From: DASRVA01 sp050732935
GTDB taxonomy: Bacteria; Gemmatimonadota; Gemmatimonadetes; JACCXV01; JAHWKZ01
Assembly (NCBI GenBank): GCA_050732935.1
Contig: JBOHRW010000002.1
Span: 1-44,730 of the forward strand
Direction of reading: 5' to 3'
DNA: 44,730 nt
Both the position numbers and the translations under genes were made by a program. Numbering within the stretch: position 1 is the first letter of the stretch; each line of letters starts with the position of its first letter. The notes under the pieces are model-generated. The model was given only the letters and a program-made list of their open reading frames with translations. It did not search any database and was not told where the DNA came from. This document shows positions 29,543 to 37,824 of the stretch, in pieces.

Positions 29543-32305
29543 TTACGGACCGACCACGATCTCCGTCCGGGCGTACAGGTACCGCCCGTTGAAGCCGAAC
29601 GGCGAGGCCGACGGGAAGTTGAAGATTCCGAAGCTGTTGTCGAAGATGGCCCGCTCGGGGAACTCGTCGAAGAGGTTCCGCGCCCCGACCGCCAGCTGAA
29701 ACCGGTCGCTGAACCGGTAGCCGGCTTCCACGTCGACCAGCGTCTTCGAGTCGTAGTCCTGGACACAGTCCTCACCGCAGATCCCTAGCAGGACCGACGT
29801 GAACGGTCCCCACAGCGAGGCCTGCCCGAGGAAACTCCAGCGGTCGTCGGACCACCGGCTCTCGAACGTGCTCCGCCACTTCGGCCGTCCGCGCTCCAAC
29901 TCGATCAGTCCTCCTTCGAGGAAGGGGCTGAAGAGCTCGGCCCCCGTTCCCTCGAGCTCCGGCGGGGTCCGGGTCGCGGTCACCTCGTTCTCGGTCCAAT
30001 TGTAGACCGCCGCGAGGTCGAGCGTTCCGGCCCCCGCGGGCACGACGTACCGGGCCGTCAGGTCGACCCCGAGCGTTTCCGAGTTGAGGCCGTTGGTGAA
30101 GAAGCGCGCTGCCTGTACCCCCGGTACGCCGGCGTCCTCGAGGATTTCCTCGATCGCCTCACCGCTCACCTCGCTGGTCAGGATGATACGGTCGTCGATC
30201 GTGATGAAGAAGACGTCGGCGGTGAACGTGAGACGCTCCGCGGGCGTCACCGCAAAGCCGCCGCTGACGTTCACCGACGTCTCCTCGTCGAGCTGTTCCG
30301 CGCCCAGGGCGACGGCGGCCGTGTGTTCGACCGGGAAGATCCCAGCCTCGAAGGGGACTGGCTCGCCGCCCTCCCCGAGCATGAAGTTGGTCACCGTGCT
30401 CTGGTAGAAGCTCTGGGACAGGGCCGGCGCCCGGAACCCCGAGCTGACTGCGCCCCGCAGGACGAACTGCTCGGCCGGCTGGAAGCGCAGAGCGAGCTTC
30501 CCGGTCAGCTTCTCGCCGAAGTCGCTGTACGACTCGAAGCGCGCCGCCACGTTGGCGAGAAGCTCGCGCGTGAGGTTTCCTTCCAAGTCCGCATAGGCCC
30601 CGAAGTTGCCACGCGCTTCGTCCACCGAAACCTGAAAGCCCGAGAAGACCTGAGAGCCCGGAGGCGCCGCTTCGCCGTTCCGGTTCGGATGCCCGCCCTG
30701 GATGAACGACGCCGGCTCGCCCGGTTCGATCTGGTAGTTCTCCCAGCGGTAGGCTGTTCCCACCGCGACGTTGAGCGGAGAGGCGAGGAACCCCATATCG
30801 AACGCGCGCGCCAGGTCGATCCCCGCGACGACCTCGTTGAGGCTGAGCTCACCGGCGAAGAAGCCGGTCTGGTTCGGGATGCCCGGGTCGTCGGCGTTGC
30901 CGAGGATCCCGTCCAGGCCGGGAGCGCAGGGCGTGTCCAGGCAGGGGCCGAGCGAAACGTTCAGCGTGTTGGCGAGGTTGTATTCGAACGCGTTGTGGCC
31001 CCAGGCAAGGCCGGCGTCCCAGCCCCACCCTCCGGCCAGCCCGCGGATCCCGCCCACCGCCGAGGCGTCGGTGACGTTGGCATCGAACGTCGGGAGGAAC
31101 CCGAGCGGGTAGATCTCCGGCCAGTTCCGGTCGCTGATCCCCTGCCGGCGGAAACCCTGACCGTCCCCCTCCCGGAAGCTGTAGCCGCCGAACGCGTACA
31201 GCTCGGCGCGCTCGTCGGCGGCGAGTGGCACATCGAGGTTCGCGAACGTGAGGATGTCCTCCTGGTTCCCGTCGCCCCAGTGGTGGTTGGGCTGGGGCAC
31301 CGGGTTCCGCTTGTCGATCACGTTCCCCTCGTCATCCACCACGTCGGCGTCCCCCTCGACGATCTGATCCTCGGGGTCCGCCCCGGCCCGGTTGGTCGCG
31401 CTCCGATCGCGCCACTCGGCGAACAGGCTCAGCGAACCCTCACCCAGGGGCAGCCCGATGCCGCCGCTGATATCCCGGATCGTCCCGTCCTCGTCGAACT
31501 CCCCCGGGAAGTAGCGGCCAGTCGTCGCACCCAGCGTGAGGGGAAAAACTCCGTCCTTCACGACCAGGTTGACCACACCGGCGATCGCGTCCGAACCGTA
31601 TTGCGCTGCGGCGCCGTCCCGCAGGACCTCGATCCGGTCGATCATACTGGCGGGCAGGGCGTTCAGATCCACCCCGCTGGCCCCCGCTCCCATCCCGGCC
31701 CCGAAGATGTGGACCAGGGCCGTCCGGTGACGCCGCTTGCCGTTCACGAGCACCAGCGTGTGGTCCGGCGAGAGACCGCGGAGCGTGAACGGTCGCACGA
31801 TATCGGTGGCGTCGGTCACGCTCTGGCGAGGAAAGTTCACGGACGGCGAGAGCTCGGCGAGGATCGCGCTTGTCTCGGGTGTCCCCTGGGACAGGACATC
31901 CTCGGCGGTGAAGACGTCTACCGGGACGGCGAGCTCGTCGGCCGCCGTGTGACCCGCCCGCGAGCCGATGAAGACCTCCAGGGTCTCGACCATGATCGCC
32001 ACGGTGTCGAGCGCAAAGTCCTGACTCACGGTGGCGTTCGCGGAAACCGTCACCGGCTCCAACCGTTCCACATGGCCCAGGGTCTGCACACGCAAGATGT
32101 GCGTGCCGACCGGAACGTTGCGCAGAACGAAACCGCCGTAGTTGTCGGTCACCGAGCCTAGATCCATCGCCTCGATCCGTACGGTGGCGCCGGCGATCGC
32201 CTCGCCGTCCTGGTCGGTGACCTGGCCGATGATCGATCCAGTCTGGGCAGAAGCGAGGGCGGGAAAGAAGAGGGGCCAGAGGAGCAAGAATGCGAAGCCG
32301 CGCAT
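29543..32305 (-). CDS. TonB-dependent receptor with N-terminal carboxypeptidase-regulatory domain
   Basis: A 920-residue outer-membrane receptor. Signal peptide about 1-20 (LASAQ); a carboxypeptidase-regulatory-like beta domain follows (about 22-105, 'GSIIGQVTDQDGEAIAGATV'); the plug domain (about 125-260) has 'PFTLRGLSPDHTLVLVNGKR' and 'IEVLRDGAAAQYGSDAIAGV'; the rest is a 22-strand barrel with 'GFRAPALSQSF' and 'LAVGARNLFDEFPER'. It ends IVVGP. AGGAGG 5 bases before the ATG confirms the start. Receptors of this type import siderophore-, vitamin- or peptide-like ligands; the ligand cannot be predicted. There is no sigma/anti-sigma pair or SusD partner next to it. Confidence 0.95.
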   Translation of the reverse strand: MRGFAFLLLWPLFFPALASAQTGSIIGQVTDQDGEAIAGATVRIEAMDLGSVTDNYGGFVLRNVPVGTHILRVQTLGHVERLEPVTVSANATVSQDFALDTVAIMVETLEVFIGSRAGHTAADELAVPVDVFTAEDVLSQGTPETSAILAELSPSVNFPRQSVTDATDIVRPFTLRGLSPDHTLVLVNGKRRHRTALVHIFGAGMGAGASGVDLNALPASMIDRIEVLRDGAAAQYGSDAIAGVVNLVVKDGVFPLTLGATTGRYFPGEFDEDGTIRDISGGIGLPLGEGSLSLFAEWRDRSATNRAGADPEDQIVEGDADVVDDEGNVIDKRNPVPQPNHHWGDGNQEDILTFANLDVPLAADERAELYAFGGYSFREGDGQGFRRQGISDRNWPEIYPLGFLPTFDANVTDASAVGGIRGLAGGWGWDAGLAWGHNAFEYNLANTLNVSLGPCLDTPCAPGLDGILGNADDPGIPNQTGFFAGELSLNEVVAGIDLARAFDMGFLASPLNVAVGTAYRWENYQIEPGEPASFIQGGHPNRNGEAAPPGSQVFSGFQVSVDEARGNFGAYADLEGNLTRELLANVAARFESYSDFGEKLTGKLALRFQPAEQFVLRGAVSSGFRAPALSQSFYQSTVTNFMLGEGGEPVPFEAGIFPVEHTAAVALGAEQLDEETSVNVSGGFAVTPAERLTFTADVFFITIDDRIILTSEVSGEAIEEILEDAGVPGVQAARFFTNGLNSETLGVDLTARYVVPAGAGTLDLAAVYNWTENEVTATRTPPELEGTGAELFSPFLEGGLIELERGRPKWRSTFESRWSDDRWSFLGQASLWGPFTSVLLGICGEDCVQDYDSKTLVDVEAGYRFSDRFQLAVGARNLFDEFPERAIFDNSFGIFNFPSASPFGFNGRYLYARTEIVVGP

Positions 32306-32401
32306 GACGACCTCCTGGGCGCGTGCACGTAGAGCCCTATCCGCAGGTCACGGACCGGCGGCCAGAGTCATACGAACGCTACGCTGTGAGTCGTCACAAG
32401 G

Positions 32402-32984
32402 TCAAGGACGGGGCAACACGAAGATTCGGATCCAGTCGGCGAACGCGGCCATGTACTTCGCCACGTGCTCACGGGTGGCCTCGTCCGTGAGCCGGCCGTC
32501 GGCGTCGAACTTTTCCCGCGCGCTTTTCCCGCGCGCGCGCGACCAGGATCTCTGGCTGCGGCATGCAGTAGGAGTTCGTGAACCCGAACGCCTGCCGGAG
32601 CTGGCTCTGGCCGCACGCTGTCCCGGTCATCCCTGGCGATGCGCCCATGATCCCTACCGGCTTGCCATCCAGCGGCGACTCCCGCGGCGGGCGGGACGCC
32701 CAGTCGATGGCATTCTTGGTGACTCCCGCCATGCCATGGTTGTATTCGGGGGTCGCGATCAGGAGCCCGTCGGCCGCAGCGATTTCGCGCTTGAACCCCG
32801 CGACCGGCTGCGGCAGGCCTACGGCCTCAACGTCCGCGTTGTAGACCGGAATCCCCGAGATGTCGAGGATCCGGATCGCCATCCCTTCGGGCGCCAACTC
32901 GACCGTGGCCCGCAGCAACGATCGGTTGAAGGACCCCTCGCGGAGGCTTCCGGCGAACGCCGCTATGTTGAGAGGTTCGCTCAG
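32402..32984 (-). pseudogene. NADPH-dependent FMN reductase family gene broken by a 13-bp duplication
   Basis: The frame encodes an NAD(P)H-dependent FMN reductase fold: 'NIAAFAGSLREGSFNRSLLR', 'YNADVEAVGLPQPVAGFKRE', 'GLLIATPEYNHGMAGVTKNA' and 'PVGIMGASPGMTGT'. Near the C-terminus the 13-base unit CTTTTCCCGCGCG is present twice in tandem on the plus strand (32510-32535). With one copy removed the frame reads ...ILVARAREKFDADGRLTDEAT... and then runs to a TGA at 32402, as expected for the family; with two copies it goes out of frame. The start also lacks ATG/GTG: family alignment points to CTG at 32984. The gene is probably inactive, or an assembly error is present. Confidence 0.8.
32510..32535. 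repeat. 13-bp perfect tandem duplication inside the FMN reductase gene
   Basis: Two adjacent copies of the same 13 bases (32510-32522 and 32523-32535) shift the reading frame by +1. The second copy runs into a GC dinucleotide run. Confidence 0.9.
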
Positions 32985-32997
32985 CTGACGATCTCGG

Positions 32998-33429
32998 CTA
33001 GCTCCCGATCTCCACCAGCTCGATATCGAAAGTCAGGTCCTTCCCGGCCAGCGGATGGTTCACGTCCAGCGTCACGGAGTCGTCCCCCACACGGGCGATC
33101 GTGGCCACGCGAGGGCTGCCGTCCTGCTGCTTGACCTGCACCTGCGACCCCACCTCGACATCCATGTCGGACGGGAAGCGTTCGCGCTCGACCTCGACCA
33201 GGAGCTCCGAACGCCGGGGGCCATACGCCTCGCCAGAATCGAGCTTGACCACCTTGCTCTGACCCGGCTCCATGCCGACGACGGCCTCCTCGAATCCGGA
33301 GATCACCTGGTTCTCGCCGATGGTGAACTCGAGCGGGTCGCGGTCCTGCGAGGTGTCGAAGACCGTCCCGTCCTCGAGCGAGCCACTATAATGAACCTTC
33401 ACGGTATCTCCCTGTTTTGCTTCGGACAT
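32998..33429 (-). CDS. SlyD-like FKBP-type peptidyl-prolyl isomerase
   Basis: A 143-residue FKBP. The FKBP core is split by an inserted flap as in SlyD: 'VKVHYSGSLEDGTVFDTS', 'PLEFTIGENQVISGFEEAVV', 'GEAYGPRRSELLVEVERERF', then 'TLDVNHPLAGKDLTFDIELV'. It speeds cis-trans isomerisation of prolyl bonds and probably acts as a chaperone. The His-rich metal tail of E. coli SlyD is absent. Three ATG codons stand in a row (33435, 33432, 33429); the last has AAGGA at about 7 bases and is preferred. It is divergent from the cytochrome b gene. Confidence 0.9.
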   Translation of the reverse strand: MSEAKQGDTVKVHYSGSLEDGTVFDTSQDRDPLEFTIGENQVISGFEEAVVGMEPGQSKVVKLDSGEAYGPRRSELLVEVERERFPSDMDVEVGSQVQVKQQDGSPRVATIARVGDDSVTLDVNHPLAGKDLTFDIELVEIGS

Positions 33430-33553
33430 CATCATATCCTTCCTCGAGAGCGGAAATGCGAACGGGGACGGCGTGGGCCGATCCCCGTCGAGGAACGGAA
33501 TATCCGTTCCATCCTGGACGTTCGCCCCTGACGGGACAGATGTCAAATCGACC

Positions 33554-34243
33554 ATGTTGATGTTCGAGAAGATCGTGGCGGAATCGTCCAAGCGACACCA
33601 CTGGATCGTGCGCGTGACCCACTGGGCAGCGTTCGTCCTGATCTTCGGGATGATCGCGAGCGGGCTCCAGATCTACGGCGCCTACCCGCGGTTCGGCGAC
33701 CGCGACGGTCCCTTCCTTCCCAATCCATTCCAGGACCTGCGGTTCCCGGAGTGGAGCCGGCTGGGAGGCTGGCTTGCGGGCGGCATCAACTGGCACTTCG
33801 CGCTCATGTGGCCCCTGGTCCTGGCCGGCGTCGTCTATCTGGTCTACCTGGCAGCGAGCGGCGAATGGAGGAGGCTCGTCTTCCGCCCTGGCGATGTGCG
33901 CCCGGCCGTGACGATGGCCCGCTACTACCTGCGGATCGACCGCGAGCACCCGCCGCAAGGGAAGCACAACGCCCTCCAGAAGGGGGCGTACACGGCCGTG
34001 ATCCTGCTCGGGATACTCGCCGTTTTGTCGGGCGTGGCGGTCTACAAGCCGGTCCAGCTCGGGTGGCTGGTGACGGCCTTCGGCGGTTTCCAGGCCGCCC
34101 GCTGGTGGCACTTCTGGACGGTGTGGCTGTTCGTCGGCTTCTCCGTCGTCCACGTGGCGCTCGTCTTCATCGCCGATCCGGCGTCGCTGAGGGCGATGAT
34201 CAGCGGGGAGTACCGCGGGAGGTTCCCGGGCCATGAGCCGTGA
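33554..34243 (+). CDS. cytochrome b561-type membrane subunit
   Basis: A 229-residue membrane protein with four to five helices and paired histidines for heme b: 'IVRVTHWAAFVLIFGMIAS' (His23), 'GINWHFALMWPLVLAGVVYL', 'RWWHFWTVWLFVGFSVVHVA'. It matches the thiosulfate-reductase/b561-type cytochrome b that passes electrons between the quinone pool and a periplasmic partner. Its stop overlaps the start of the molybdopterin enzyme gene by 11 bases, so the two are almost certainly one complex, as in MsrPQ-like systems. Confidence 0.88.
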   Translation: MLMFEKIVAESSKRHHWIVRVTHWAAFVLIFGMIASGLQIYGAYPRFGDRDGPFLPNPFQDLRFPEWSRLGGWLAGGINWHFALMWPLVLAGVVYLVYLAASGEWRRLVFRPGDVRPAVTMARYYLRIDREHPPQGKHNALQKGAYTAVILLGILAVLSGVAVYKPVQLGWLVTAFGGFQAARWWHFWTVWLFVGFSVVHVALVFIADPASLRAMISGEYRGRFPGHEP

Positions 34244-34943
34244 CCTGAACCGGCGCGCGTTCCTGGCGAGCGGTGCGGCGGCCGTAGTGGGGACGGCGGT
34301 ATCCGCATACGGATGGGACGGCGGCAAGCACATCGTGCCTGCCCTCCGGGGCGTCAGCCGGTTCAACGACTGGTTCGGTGAACGGCTCCTCTCCCACGAC
34401 CGGCTGGCGCAGAAGTACAGCCCTGCCGAGCGGACCGTCTCCTTCCCCAACTACCACATCAGCCGCATGACGCCCGTGCTGGAGGATCCCGCGGCGTGGC
34501 GGCTCGAGGTCACCGGGCTCGTCCGGCGCGAGCTTCTGCTCGCCCGGCCAGAGATCGAGGCCCTCACGCGCCTGACCTACACGGTGAAGCATCATTGCGT
34601 GGAAGGCTGGTCGGCTATCGCCACCTGGACGGGAACCCCCTTTCTCACGGTCGCCGAGCTGGCGGGCGTCCTCCCCGAGGCGAAGTACGTCCGGTTCGAT
34701 TCCTTCGATTCGGATTACTACAACGGCTGGGACATGAAGTCGGCGTTGCATCCCGAGACGATCCTCGCCTACGGCTTCAACGATCACTTCATCACGCCGG
34801 AGCACGGCGCGCCGCTCCGGCTCTACGCGCCGCACAAGCTCGGCTACAAGCTCACCAAGTACCTGACCAGGATCACCTTCACCGCCGAGCGCCCGGGCGG
34901 CTACTGGGAGGATCGGGGCTACCCGTGGTTCGCCGGAGTCTGA
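34233..34943 (+). CDS. molybdopterin-dependent oxidoreductase (YedY/MsrP-like, Tat-exported)
   Basis: A 236-residue member of the sulfite-oxidase fold. A Tat-type leader (SRDLNRRAFLASGAAAVVGT) with the twin arginine RR, then 'FPNYHISRMTPVLEDPAAWRLEVTGLV', the molybdenum-ligand Cys122 in VKHHCVEGWS, and 'MKSALHPETILAYGFND' and 'HGAPLRLYAPHKLGYKL' of the pterin site. It would reduce an oxidised substrate in the periplasm with electrons from the cytochrome b. The sequence does not fix whether this is methionine sulfoxide or another S- or N-oxide. Confidence 0.88.
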   Translation: MSRDLNRRAFLASGAAAVVGTAVSAYGWDGGKHIVPALRGVSRFNDWFGERLLSHDRLAQKYSPAERTVSFPNYHISRMTPVLEDPAAWRLEVTGLVRRELLLARPEIEALTRLTYTVKHHCVEGWSAIATWTGTPFLTVAELAGVLPEAKYVRFDSFDSDYYNGWDMKSALHPETILAYGFNDHFITPEHGAPLRLYAPHKLGYKLTKYLTRITFTAERPGGYWEDRGYPWFAGV

Positions 34944-35185
34944 CCCTCCATGCCTTGGCGGCATGCGCCGTGGCGCTCTGCGCCCTCTCCGCCTGCGAGC
35001 CCCAGGATGAGATGGCGGAGTCCATGGACATGCCCGACACGATGGCTGTCCAGCGGGCGCTCCACGAGCCGGCGCGGCGTGACGCCCTCCTCGACACGAT
35101 GCCGGGCGGCGAGATGGCGATCGGGGACTCGGCGGTTGAGATGGAGCTCCTGAAGGACAAGATGCCCGAGGAGAGGGAGCCGTGA
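34925..35185 (+). CDS. small methionine-rich lipoprotein
   Basis: An 86-residue protein with a typical lipoprotein signal (MVRRSLTLHALAACAVALCALSAC, lipid Cys24) and a short tail unusually rich in Met and Glu (EMAESMDMPDTMAVQ, PGGEMAIGDSAVEMELLKDK). It starts on GTG inside the end of the molybdoenzyme gene (19-base overlap). It may be a third component of this redox unit: a Met-rich lipoprotein would be a natural substrate or sensor of a methionine sulfoxide reductase. That is inference from context only. Frame choice rests on the signal peptide. Confidence 0.6.
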   Translation: MVRRSLTLHALAACAVALCALSACEPQDEMAESMDMPDTMAVQRALHEPARRDALLDTMPGGEMAIGDSAVEMELLKDKMPEEREP

Positions 35186-35186
35186 G

Positions 35187-35462
35187 CTACGGCAGGGGCA
35201 CCGAGGGCACGAAGCGCTCGTCCACGTAGCACCATCCCCATCCCTCACCGGGCTGGAACGATCGGATGACGGGATGGCCCGTGGCCTGGAAATGCTGGGT
35301 GGCGTGCTTGTTCTTCGAGGAGTCACAACACCCGACGTGGCCGCAGACGAGGCACAACCTGAGGTGCACCCAGCTATCGCCCGTGCGCAGACAATCTTCG
35401 CATCCCTGGGCGCTCGGGGTGACCGGTCGCGCCTGGTCGAAGTGCTCGCACGCGATCTCCAT
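35187..35462 (-). CDS. UBP-type zinc finger protein
   Basis: A 91-residue ZnF-UBP: 'GCEDCLRTGDSWVHLRLCLV' and 'CGHVGCCDSSKNKHATQHF' followed by 'GHPVIRSFQPGEGWGWCYVDE'. The spacing of Cys and His ligands is that of the ubiquitin-hydrolase zinc finger, widespread in bacteria with unknown function. Its ATG shares one base with the stop of the esterase gene (TGATG), so translation is coupled. It is the last gene of a three-gene operon. Confidence 0.9.
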   Translation of the reverse strand: MEIACEHFDQARPVTPSAQGCEDCLRTGDSWVHLRLCLVCGHVGCCDSSKNKHATQHFQATGHPVIRSFQPGEGWGWCYVDERFVPSVPLP

Positions 35463-36214
35463 CAGGTTTCTCCCTTCCGCGTGGAAGACGAATCCGGTCG
35501 GTCGAAGGTCGCCTCCGACTCGCCGACCAGACCGGACGCCATCCGGCGCACGTGCCCCAGCTCGTCCTCGTTGACCATGTGCCCCATCCCCGGGTAGACG
35601 CGCTTCGTCACCGTGGCGCCCAGCCGGGACAGGACCTCGCCCGTCTCCTCCAGGCGCTCCGGCGGGACGTAGGGGTCGCGGTCGCCACAGCCCAGGAAGA
35701 TAGGCGTCCCCTCGAGGGAGCCCGGATAGTCGCGGGGCGTTCCCGGCGCCCCGATCAGCCCGCCCGCGAGCCCCACGACACCGCCGTAGCGGGCGCCGTT
35801 CCTGGCGGCGAACTCGAGCCCCAGACACGCGCCTTGGGAGAAACCCAGTAAAAGGGTGCGCTCCGATGGGATCCCGGCCTCCGCGAGACGGTCGAGCAAC
35901 CGTCGCACCACGTCCAGCGCGGACGAGAGCCACGGCTCGTTCTGCTCGATCGGGGCGAGGAAGCTCTCGGGATACCAGGCGTGGTCGGCGGCCTGCGGGG
36001 CGAGATAGGCGAGCCGCGCCTCGCCCAGCCCCCGGGTCAGCCCGAGGATGTCCTCGGCGCTGCCGCCCCGTCCATGCAGGAGGATGGCGGCGGCTGGGGC
36101 GTTTTCGAGGGGCCGCCCCGCCTCCAATGTCGATACCCCGGCGTGGGGCCCATCGAGGTCGGGTTTCGGTCCCCGGTCACGCACGTCTCGGGGTCGGCTC
36201 TCCTCGCTACTCAC
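35462..36214 (-). CDS. phospholipase/carboxylesterase family alpha/beta hydrolase
   Basis: A 250-residue esterase. The nucleophile is Ser127 in LLGFSQGAC, acid Asp180 in GCGDRDPYVP, base His212 in PGMGHMVNED; 'AAAILLHGRGGSAEDILGLT' forms the oxyanion hole region. The family hydrolyses acyl esters of broad type. It starts on a GTG that overlaps the stop codon of the radical SAM gene by four bases (GTGA). Longer in-frame extension upstream is not supported. Confidence 0.88.
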   Translation of the reverse strand: MSSEESRPRDVRDRGPKPDLDGPHAGVSTLEAGRPLENAPAAAILLHGRGGSAEDILGLTRGLGEARLAYLAPQAADHAWYPESFLAPIEQNEPWLSSALDVVRRLLDRLAEAGIPSERTLLLGFSQGACLGLEFAARNGARYGGVVGLAGGLIGAPGTPRDYPGSLEGTPIFLGCGDRDPYVPPERLEETGEVLSRLGATVTKRVYPGMGHMVNEDELGHVRRMASGLVGESEATFDRPDSSSTRKGET

Positions 36215-37362
36215 CCGACGCCCAGCGCCCGCATCGCGACCCTCTTGAAGAATCGAGCGTTGGAGCTCCGAACGAACATCCATGCCATCGCCCGTACCGG
36301 GAGGGGTACCTCGGCCAGCGAGCCTCCCTCTCCAGACGGCGACAGAGTCGCGACAATCGTCTCGAGCGGCCGCTCGCGGAACCGGTCCAGCACTGATACA
36401 CGATGAACGCACGACACCGTGCAGAAGGGGGCGCAGGGCTTGGACGTGCGGGACTCACGGTCGATGTCCTCCTGTGAATATTCGGCAAGGGGGATAGCTG
36501 GGATCCCCCGCTGCTGGGAGCACCAGTGGACGAGCCCATCCTCGCAGATATAGAGGTACCGGCCCCCCGCCCCGCAGCGCCATCGGTTGGGACGGCCGGC
36601 GACCAGGTTCTCCTGGAACTCGTCCTCGTAGCGAGCGAAGGACCAGAACCGCTTCGGCTGGAGAGACCGGATCTCGCTCCAGATCGCCCGCTCCCCCTCG
36701 CTCAGCGGCTTCGCGCGTCCCGTACCATCGTGAATGATCCCGACCGTGCCGGTGAAGTCCAGCTCACGGGCGCGACGGGCGACCGCGAGCGCGTCCTCGG
36801 GCCGCTCGACGCCGCTGCCCAGCACCGAGTTGAGGTTGACGTCGAAGAGGGCGTGCTCGGCGAGAAGACGGATCTTCCGATCCAGGATCTTGAGGCTCTT
36901 CTTCGAGACCTCGTCGGGCGTCACGTTGTCGACGCTGATCTGGAGCTGGTCGAGCCCGGCGTCGTTGAGCCGCTCGATCCGCTGGCGGGTCAGCAGATAG
37001 CCGTTCGTCAGCAGCCCGGCCAGCATCCCGCGTTCGCGAATCCGCCGGACGATCTCGTCCAGGTCCGGGTGGAGGAGCGGCTCGCCGCCGCTCAGGTGAA
37101 CGGCGGTCGTCCCCAGCTCGGCCAGCCGATCGATCCGCCGGAGCATCTCGTCGAGAGGAACCGGGGCAGAGTGCTTGTCGAACTCGTTGCAGTAGGCGCA
37201 GGAGAGGTTGCAGCGCCGGATGGGGACGACGTGGGCCAGGACCGGATGGTGATCGGACTTGAAGGCCAGCGCGACCAGTCGCGCCTCGCGGAAGCGCCGG
37301 CGGACGGCGCGGATCCGGCGGCGCGTCGAGCGGATTCGGCGGTGGAGCTTCGTGGGCGTCAT
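36211..37362 (-). CDS. radical SAM protein with C-terminal Cys-rich (SPASM-like) domain
   Basis: A 383-residue radical SAM enzyme. The [4Fe-4S] motif is C51-NLS-C55-AY-C58; 'LSGGEPLLHPDLDEIVRRI' and 'LLTNGYLLTRQRIERLNDAG' follow as usual. The C-terminal part has several cysteines (RWRCGAGG, YICEDG, HWCSQQ, CAPFCTVSC) suggesting an auxiliary cluster domain. An N-terminal basic stretch of about 30 residues is extra. The ATG at 37362 has AAGG about 8 bases upstream. It is the first gene of an operon with an esterase and a UBP zinc finger. The product of the reaction is unknown; no precursor peptide was found nearby. Confidence 0.85.
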   Translation of the reverse strand: MTPTKLHRRIRSTRRRIRAVRRRFREARLVALAFKSDHHPVLAHVVPIRRCNLSCAYCNEFDKHSAPVPLDEMLRRIDRLAELGTTAVHLSGGEPLLHPDLDEIVRRIRERGMLAGLLTNGYLLTRQRIERLNDAGLDQLQISVDNVTPDEVSKKSLKILDRKIRLLAEHALFDVNLNSVLGSGVERPEDALAVARRARELDFTGTVGIIHDGTGRAKPLSEGERAIWSEIRSLQPKRFWSFARYEDEFQENLVAGRPNRWRCGAGGRYLYICEDGLVHWCSQQRGIPAIPLAEYSQEDIDRESRTSKPCAPFCTVSCVHRVSVLDRFRERPLETIVATLSPSGEGGSLAEVPLPVRAMAWMFVRSSNARFFKRVAMRALGVG

Positions 37363-37824
37363 CGGGAAACCTTCCCGAAGGGAGATTACCCGGCTTCGGC
37401 CGAGCGGCGCAAGCCGGGATCTCCCGCCCGGGCTCAGGAGCGGATAGACCGTCTGGGATTCGTGCCGCTGGGGGGGGGCGGCGGGCGAGACCGTGATCCT
37501 CGGGAATCCTCCTCTCGGATGGGATGAGTGATGGTAGGAGGGGTTGTGACAGCGACGGTCAGCGTCTGTCAGGCGTGGGATGCCCAAGTTATCTTGAGCT
37601 GAGCGCGAGCTCCTTTGGTTCCGATCCGATTCAAGGGGGATGCATGGGGCTTCGAGCGGATCACCTTTCGAGGGGGCTCCAAGCCGATCGACCTCGAGGG
37701 GCCGGGGTGAGAGCCCGTTGCCTGGAATTGACGATCCTGCCGGAGCCCCTCGCGTCCGCTATCGGAAGGGTCCCGTCCTATCTTTGGGGGACACCGTGAT
37801 CCCGCGACCCCGCCCCCGACCGAG
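37363..37824. other. divergent intergenic region
   Basis: About 460 bases between the radical SAM operon and the SEC-C gene, read in opposite directions. It must hold both promoters, but I cannot place a convincing -35/-10 pair. Short frames here are shadows. Confidence 0.45.

Noticed and set aside
30323..32161. 612-codon frame antisense to the TonB receptor
   Set aside because: Shadow frame; it has no motifs, and the receptor is intact on the other strand.
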